A program made the position numbers and the translations under genes. The notes below the pieces were generated by a model. That model made no database searches. It had not been told where the DNA came from and saw only the letters and a program-made list of their open reading frames with translations. This document shows, piece after piece, positions 16,433 through 20,649 of a DNA stretch of 20,649 nucleotides. The stretch's first letter is position 1. Each line of letters begins with the position of its first letter. This DNA comes from an uncultured bacterium (GTDB lineage: Bacteria > Gemmatimonadota > Gemmatimonadetes > Palauibacterales > KS3-K002), in assembly GCA_947581845.1 (NCBI GenBank), contig CANPVY010000085.1, positions 1 through 20,649 on the forward strand. Reading direction: 5' to 3'.

Positions 16433-18727
16433 CTATCCGGATGAGCGGGAGTAGTAGTAGTCGGAGTAGTAGCGGTCAGCGGCGCGTTGGAGTTCAATCT
16501 CGTTCAGGACCGCGCCGACGACTCTAGCATCCACTCTACGCAGCTGCTGGATCGCCTGCCAGCCCGCACGCCGATCGGTCTCACCGGCCTTCACTACGAG
16601 CACTGCCCCATCCACCAGCGCGGCGAGCACCGATGCATCGGTGACTGCCAGTACCGGAGGTGTGTCGAACAACATCCAGCGGTATTCCTCGCGCCACGTG
16701 GCGAGCAGTTTGGCCATGGCCTGCGATCCCAACAGCTCGGACGGGTTGGGGGGTCGCTTACCGGCCGGTAGCAGGTCCAGGGCGGGGCGAACGGCTGGCC
16801 TGATGGCCTCGCGTGGGTCGAGTGCGCCAACGAGCAGGTCACTCAGCCCAGGTGAACGCAACAGGTCGAAGCTCTCATGCAGGGTGCCGCGCCGCAGGTC
16901 GGCGTCGACCAGCAGCGTCTTGTCCCCGCGGTCTGCCAGCAGGGCGGCCAGGTTCGCAACGCTGGTCGACTTCCCTTCGCCTGGGCCGGGGCTCGTGAAG
17001 GCCAGGCTGGTGAGCGGCCGCTCGCGGCTGGTGGAGAAGGCTATGTTGGTGCGCATCACCCGGTAAGCCTCGGCGGCGATACCCTCCGGGTCTTGGACGA
17101 CGACCAGCGGGATGCGTCGCTGCCCGTTGTCAGCGATCTTGGGTATCCAGCCGAGCACCGGTACGCCCAGGCTCGCTTCCACGTCAGAGGTCGATTTCAG
17201 GGAGCGGTCCAGGTACTCAAGGAAGAACGCCGCTCCCACGCCGAGCAACAGACCGAGCAGACCACCGAAGATGATGTTGATGCGTCGCCCGCCACTCACA
17301 GGCCGTGCCCAATATGCGGGATCGAGCACTTCCACGTACGGCGAGATCTCCGCCTCCGCGATCTGCGATTCCTGGTAGCGCGAGAGCAGATACTTGTACA
17401 TGTCGGAGTGGATCTCGACCTCGTTCTGCAGGCGCGCCAGCTCGCTCTCAACGGCCGGAAGCTGACGCAGCTCCGCCTGCAGGTCGGAAAGCCTCCCTGT
17501 CAGGGCGCTGATGCGCGTGTCCAGCGCGACGGCTGCGTTCTCGGCCGCCGCCACCAGCTGGTTCTGCGTCTCGCTGATGCGCTGGTCGAGAGCGACGATG
17601 ACGGGATGGGACGGGTCCTTGCCGAGTGGGCCCAGCTGGCTGGAGCGTTCGTCGAGCAGCTGCAGGAGTTGGTCGTAGTAGAACTGAACGGTCCGGTTGA
17701 CCTCCTCTGTCGAGAGCACGACGAACTGCTGGACATCCCCCGGGCGCAGCCCCACCGAGCGGATTCGATCGACCAGGCTCGTGTACACGCTCTTCTCGGT
17801 CAGCAGCCGCTCGATCTCGCTCTGGAGCGTCGCTATCCGCTCCATCACGCGACTCTCTTCGACCGTGAGGCTGATGAGGCCCCGGCGACCCTTGTAGTCC
17901 TCGACGGCTCGCAGGGACTCCTGGAGTTCGCGACCGGACTCATCCAGCTGGTCCCGGATGAAGTGCGTGCGTCCCCTTGCCCATTGGCGCACGCGTCGCA
18001 CACCGAGGTCCCGCAGCGCAGCGGCAACCGCGTTGAGGATCCTCGGCACCAAACGTTGATCGAGGCCTGTGTAGGTCACATCGATCAGGTTGGTCTCCGG
18101 TCGGGTGCTGGCGGCCAGGCCGCCTCTGACCAGAGCCTCGGCGGCAAGCTGCGAGATCACACGCAGCCTGTAGTCGCCGGGCTCGACCTGCGGTCGCACG
18201 ACGAGGGCGCCGGCGCTGAACGCGATCGGTTCTCCGATCTCGCCGCCGACCTCCGGGCCGCCCGATCCCGGCTCGACGACAACGCTGCCGTCACTGCCCA
18301 CACGGATACGGTACTCGCCGCTTGCCGCCTCGCGGTCGATGCGGACACCCGTGAATAGAAGGTCGCGGGAGATATCTGGGGACTGAGCACGGAGCTGCAG
18401 GGTGTCGGCGACGTACTGGGCGACGGCCTGGGTTGTCAGCTGTTGAACCTCGGACTCGACCGGATCGGTCCAGAGCATGTTCGGCGTGACGTCGATATCG
18501 CCCAGCTGGCCCATGCGCCCCCGTGGGTCGCCCACCTGCAGCGTGAGCGTGGCGCGGTAGAGCCGCGGTCGGCGCGACGCGGCCCACGTGGCAGCCAGGA
18601 GGGCCACCAGCGCGGTCAGCAGGATCAGCCAGGCTCGCCGGCGCACGACACGCCAGTAATCCTCCAGGTGGGTGCGCTCGTAGCGGCCCAAGGACTCGCG
18701 TGCTTGGCTGGTGCTGGAAGGTATCAC
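16433..18727 (-). CDS. Wzc-like polysaccharide co-polymerase with BY-kinase domain
   Basis: 764 aa from GTG 18727, with AGGA eight bases upstream. Membrane helices lie at about 33-50 and 484-503, enclosing a long periplasmic Wzz-type region that includes coiled-coil at about 255-455. The cytoplasmic tyrosine kinase domain has Walker A SPGPGEGKST (579-588), Walker A' VDADLRRG (607-614) and Walker B LFDTPP (686-691). The C-terminus has five tyrosines, YYSDYYY at 753-759, the usual autophosphorylation cluster. Such proteins control chain length and export of capsule or exopolysaccharide. No Wzx, Wzy or Wza genes are in the window, so the polysaccharide locus is elsewhere or only partly adjacent. 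The stop faces the STAS/winged-helix gene stop with a 4-base gap. Confidence 0.93.
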   Translation of the reverse strand: MIPSSTSQARESLGRYERTHLEDYWRVVRRRAWLILLTALVALLAATWAASRRPRLYRATLTLQVGDPRGRMGQLGDIDVTPNMLWTDPVESEVQQLTTQAVAQYVADTLQLRAQSPDISRDLLFTGVRIDREAASGEYRIRVGSDGSVVVEPGSGGPEVGGEIGEPIAFSAGALVVRPQVEPGDYRLRVISQLAAEALVRGGLAASTRPETNLIDVTYTGLDQRLVPRILNAVAAALRDLGVRRVRQWARGRTHFIRDQLDESGRELQESLRAVEDYKGRRGLISLTVEESRVMERIATLQSEIERLLTEKSVYTSLVDRIRSVGLRPGDVQQFVVLSTEEVNRTVQFYYDQLLQLLDERSSQLGPLGKDPSHPVIVALDQRISETQNQLVAAAENAAVALDTRISALTGRLSDLQAELRQLPAVESELARLQNEVEIHSDMYKYLLSRYQESQIAEAEISPYVEVLDPAYWARPVSGGRRINIIFGGLLGLLLGVGAAFFLEYLDRSLKSTSDVEASLGVPVLGWIPKIADNGQRRIPLVVVQDPEGIAAEAYRVMRTNIAFSTSRERPLTSLAFTSPGPGEGKSTSVANLAALLADRGDKTLLVDADLRRGTLHESFDLLRSPGLSDLLVGALDPREAIRPAVRPALDLLPAGKRPPNPSELLGSQAMAKLLATWREEYRWMLFDTPPVLAVTDASVLAALVDGAVLVVKAGETDRRAGWQAIQQLRRVDARVVGAVLNEIELQRAADRYYSDYYYSRSSG

Positions 18728-18783
18728 CGCTCGATCCTAGCGTCTGCCCCGCCGCCCCACGCCGGCTCCGGACAAGCGGTCTC

Positions 18784-18811
18784 CCGGTGGCGCGAAGGAT
18801 CTTTCCACCGG
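18784..18811. promoter_or_regulatory. Inverted repeat in the leader of the BY-kinase gene
   Basis: CCGGTGG (18784-18790) and CCACCGG (18805-18811) are perfect 7-bp arms around a 14-base loop. It lies 57-84 bases before the BY-kinase start and on the minus strand would form a leader hairpin if transcription begins further upstream. No T-tract follows, so it is not an obvious attenuator. Confidence 0.35.
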
Positions 18812-18834
18812 CCTCAGGATAACGCGCATTCTAT

Positions 18835-18844
18835 TTGCGCGCAA
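18835..18844. promoter_or_regulatory. TTGCGCGCAA palindrome, candidate operator
   Basis: A perfect 10-bp palindrome in the locally AT-rich centre of the Nfu/BY-kinase divergent region. It is flanked by -10-like hexamers on both strands (TATGAT at 18845-18850 on plus, TAGAAT at 18833-18828 on minus), neither with a good -35. A regulator bound here could touch both promoters. Confidence 0.3.
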
Positions 18845-18880
18845 TATGATGGCATCTGCCAAGTTGGCGGTCCGGGTACG

Positions 18881-18909
18881 TTGACCCGCTCAGGGCTCCC
18901 CAGTACATT
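18881..18909 (+). promoter_or_regulatory. Sigma70-like promoter for the Nfu gene
   Basis: TTGACC (18881-18886), a 17-base spacer, then TACATT (18904-18909). The -35 has one mismatch and the -10 two mismatches to consensus. Transcription would start near 18916, giving a leader of about 45 bases before the ATG at 18962. Confidence 0.4.
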
Positions 18910-18961
18910 CACGGGGCAATCAGCTGACGATGTCGGCGGGGCTCTATCGCGGAGATCAGTA

Positions 18962-19201
18962 ATGGCGGCGACGTCCACCTGGGACAAGATCGAGGCGGTC
19001 ATCGAGGGAATCCGGCCGGCGATCCGGGCGGACGGGGGTGATGTGGAGCTGGTCAGCTTCGATCCTGAGGAGGGTCGTGTCGAGCTACGCCTGGTCGGTG
19101 CCTGCCATAGCTGCCCTTACTCGTTGTTGACCTTGAAAGGGGGTATTGAGCACCGGCTGCGCAGTCAGCTGCCGGAGGTGAAGTCGGTCGTTGCGGTCTG
19201 A
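18962..19201 (+). CDS. NifU C-terminal-type iron-sulfur carrier (Nfu)
   Basis: 79 aa from ATG 18962, with GGAGA six bases upstream. The whole protein is one NifU C-terminal domain: DGGDVELV at 24-31, then GACHSC at 46-51, with the cluster-binding C48 and C51, followed by TLKGGIEHRL. Such domains hold a 4Fe-4S cluster between two monomers and deliver it to target enzymes. There is no IscU-like scaffold domain and no A-type fusion, so this is the minimal Nfu form. The frame is open upstream to 18443, but that part is antisense to the BY-kinase gene. A strong terminator follows, separating it from mrp, another iron-sulfur carrier gene. Confidence 0.93.
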   Translation: MAATSTWDKIEAVIEGIRPAIRADGGDVELVSFDPEEGRVELRLVGACHSCPYSLLTLKGGIEHRLRSQLPEVKSVVAV

Positions 19202-19224
19202 GCGCTGTGCGAGACCGGACGCCG

Positions 19225-19256
19225 CCGGCACCGGGTGTCCCTGTGCCGGTTTTTTT
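19225..19256 (+). terminator. Intrinsic terminator after the Nfu gene
   Basis: CCGGCAC (19225-19231) pairs with GTGCCGG (19243-19249). After a C/T mismatch, GGG-TGT-CCC extends the stem inside the loop. Seven T residues follow at once (19250-19256). This is the clearest rho-independent terminator in the window. Confidence 0.88.
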
Positions 19257-19339
19257 GTACTCGTTCATATCGGTGCCGTTCGGAGTCGCAGCATGACTGG
19301 CGGTGTGCGATGAGAACCTCAGACCCGGGGTGGCGATAG

Positions 19340-20488
19340 ATGGCGGAAGGACATGACTTGTTGGAAGCGATTGTGGAGGCCCTCAGATCGGTTGTGCACC
19401 CTCGGTCGGGCCAGGACCTTGTGACCTCCGGCTCGGTTACGGAGCTCAAGCTCGACAGTCCGGGCCGGGTCAGCTTCGTCGTCGTAACCCAGCCGGACGA
19501 CCCAAGCGAGATCGTTGAGATGGCCCGCGAGGCGGCGGAGTCGGTGCACGGCGTCGAGTCGGTGCGAGTCGAGGTCCGCCCGCAGGGCACGCGGCCCGGG
19601 ACATCACGTCCGCTGCCGGTGGTGGGCCAGGGTACTCCGAAAGGGGAAGGTGCGGAGCAGCCGGCCGGTCCGGCGCCCGGCGCCGCACCCCCGCAGCCTC
19701 AGGCGGTGCCAGGGGTGCGTCACGTTGTCGCGATCAGCTCGGGCAAAGGTGGCGTCGGGAAGTCCACCGTCGCGACCAACCTCGCGGCGGCGCTCGCCGA
19801 GCGAGGCTACAAGGTCGGGCTCATGGATGCCGACGTCTATGGCCCCGATCTGCCTATGATGTTCGGCGTGTACAGCCGGCCACGTATGACTCCCAATGAG
19901 CGTGTGCTGCCGCTGGAAGCCTACGGTGTGAAGCTGATGAGCATCGGCTTTCTGCTGGACGCGGACACACCAGCGATCTGGCGGGGTCCGATCGTCATGG
20001 GAATCATCCGTCAGTTTCTACAGCAGGTGGAGTGGGGAGAGCTGGATTACCTCTTCGTGGACATGCCGCCAGGGACCGGCGACGCTCAGCTCTCGCTGGT
20101 TCAGCTGGCCAAGGTGGACGGCGCGCTCATGGTCACCACGCCTCAGGCGGTCGCAACCGCGGATGTATTGAAAGGGATCAAGATGTTCGAGCGTGTCGAG
20201 GTGCGGGTGCTCGGAGTGATCGAGAACATGAGCGGTTTCATCTGCCCGCACTGTGGTCAGCGCACCCAGGTGTTTGGCAGCGGGGGAGGTCGGAAGCTGG
20301 CGGCCACAGCCGGGGTGCCGTTCCTCGGCGAAGTGCCGCTGGGTGAAGCGGTGGTGGCAGCCAGTGATACGGGTTCACCCACCGTCATTGCTGCGCCCGA
20401 CTCGCCGGAGGGCAGGGCGTTCCTCGAGCTGGCGGGCAAGCTGGCCGCGCTGCTGGACGCCGCCGGCGCCGAGGCGCCGAAGTCTTGA
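19340..20488 (+). CDS. Mrp/ApbC family iron-sulfur cluster carrier ATPase
   Basis: 382 aa from ATG 19340, with GGGGTGG six bases upstream. Residues 5-80 form a MIP18/DUF59 domain, common at the N-terminus of Mrp. A Pro/Gly/Ala-rich linker covers about 82-124. The P-loop ATPase follows: deviant Walker A GKGGVGKST (135-143), MDADVYGPD (162-170), DMPPGTGD (241-248) and the cluster-binding CPHC (C302, C305). Mrp proteins bind a 4Fe-4S cluster at the dimer interface and transfer it, using ATP, to apo-enzymes in the cytoplasm. Length and motif order are typical. It lies downstream of the Nfu gene but beyond a strong terminator, so it needs readthrough or its own promoter, which I could not find. 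Confidence 0.95.
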   Translation: MAEGHDLLEAIVEALRSVVHPRSGQDLVTSGSVTELKLDSPGRVSFVVVTQPDDPSEIVEMAREAAESVHGVESVRVEVRPQGTRPGTSRPLPVVGQGTPKGEGAEQPAGPAPGAAPPQPQAVPGVRHVVAISSGKGGVGKSTVATNLAAALAERGYKVGLMDADVYGPDLPMMFGVYSRPRMTPNERVLPLEAYGVKLMSIGFLLDADTPAIWRGPIVMGIIRQFLQQVEWGELDYLFVDMPPGTGDAQLSLVQLAKVDGALMVTTPQAVATADVLKGIKMFERVEVRVLGVIENMSGFICPHCGQRTQVFGSGGGRKLAATAGVPFLGEVPLGEAVVAASDTGSPTVIAAPDSPEGRAFLELAGKLAALLDAAGAEAPKS

Positions 20489-20530
20489 AGCCTGGGCCCG
20501 TGGCCGGCGGCTGACGGCGGGGTGTCAGCG

Positions 20531-20649
20531 ATGCCAGTCGTCACCTTCCTCAGCGACTTCGGGACAGAGGATGGCTTCGTGGCCGCGATGAAGGGTGTGG
20601 TGCTCGCTATCGCGCCTGACGCGCGGCTGGTGGACATCGCCCACGACGT
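20531..20649 (+). CDS. SAM hydrolase / SAM-dependent halogenase family protein (5' part)
   Basis: The first 39 codons are present; the gene continues past the right edge. ATG 20531 follows GGGG by about eight bases. The N-terminus [20 protein letters not shown] matches the DUF62 family, which uses an Asp (here D9, in SDFG) to bind the ribose of S-adenosylmethionine. The segment [12 protein letters not shown] is also typical. Most members hydrolyse SAM to adenosine and methionine; a few halogenate it. The deciding residues are beyond the window, and hydrolase is the more likely default. It lies 42 bases after mrp on the same strand, probably co-transcribed. Confidence 0.85.
   Translation, partial: MPVVTFLSDFGTEDGFVAAMKGVVLAIAPDARLVDIAHD

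Noticed and set aside
16447..16473. GTAGTAGTAGTCGGAGTAGT triplet repeats as a microsatellite
   Set aside because: They are the codons of the C-terminal tyrosine cluster of the BY-kinase and are explained by coding.
16877..18358. Plus-strand open frame of 493 codons opposite the BY-kinase gene
   Set aside because: Antisense shadow; the minus-strand frame has all BY-kinase motifs, this one has none.
18443..18961. Extension of the Nfu frame upstream
   Set aside because: It is antisense to the BY-kinase gene; Nfu starts at ATG 18962 with a ribosome site and an exact domain length.
1..20649. Mobile elements, CRISPR arrays, tRNA or rRNA genes
   Set aside because: No transposase, integrase, direct-repeat array or cloverleaf-like sequence was seen; intergenic gaps are short.

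Overview
The window is GC-rich bacterial chromosome with no phage, transposon, plasmid, CRISPR or RNA-gene signature. The gene set looks like core and envelope genes of a Gram-negative, probably free-living bacterium: Mfd, a DUF58/BatA pair, M28 peptidase, DUF72, an outer-membrane barrel with a lipoprotein, a Wzc-like tyrosine autokinase, Nfu and Mrp/ApbC. Frequent GTG and TTG starts, very tight gene packing, secreted lipoproteins and a PorV/DUF5723-like barrel fit Gemmatimonadota or a neighbouring group. That assignment is inference from gene style, not a database match.

Layout. (1) Positions 1-6332, minus strand: a tight operon read as DUF58 protein, BatA-like membrane protein, mfd, then a lipoprotein that starts like a PpiC/SurA isomerase and is cut by the window edge. 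The first two junctions are 4-nt stop/start overlaps and the third is a 2-nt gap. (2) 6553-8915, plus: M28 aminopeptidase-like secreted protein coupled to a DUF72 protein by a TTGA overlap. (3) 8948-11420, minus: an unrecognised lipoprotein followed by an outer-membrane barrel. (4) 11662-12483, plus: a family 2 glycosyltransferase. (5) 12598-16428, plus: ROK glucokinase, a possible 56-residue ORF, a PfkB sugar kinase, a protein with a STAS-like domain joined to a GHKL ATPase, and a STAS domain joined to a winged helix. (6) 16433-18727, minus: a Wzc/BY-kinase polysaccharide co-polymerase, tail to tail with group 5. (7) 18962-20649, plus: Nfu iron-sulfur carrier, a strong intrinsic terminator, Mrp/ApbC P-loop ATPase, and the start of a SAM hydrolase/halogenase family (DUF62) gene.

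How the genes work together. Group 1 joins membrane-associated vWA proteins to transcription-coupled repair and an envelope chaperone. Group 5 joins two sugar kinases to what looks like a partner-switching pair whose output could be direct DNA binding rather than sigma-factor release. The kinase-like ATPase protein carries a STAS domain that lacks the usual phospho-serine, while its neighbour keeps that serine and adds a winged helix. This pair is the most unusual system in the window. Groups 4 and 6 suggest surface polysaccharide synthesis, and group 7 iron-sulfur cluster delivery.

The three divergent intergenic regions (6333-6552, 11421-11661, 18728-18961) each contain at least one perfect inverted repeat that could be an operator or a leader hairpin. 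No gene-free stretch exceeds 300 bases.
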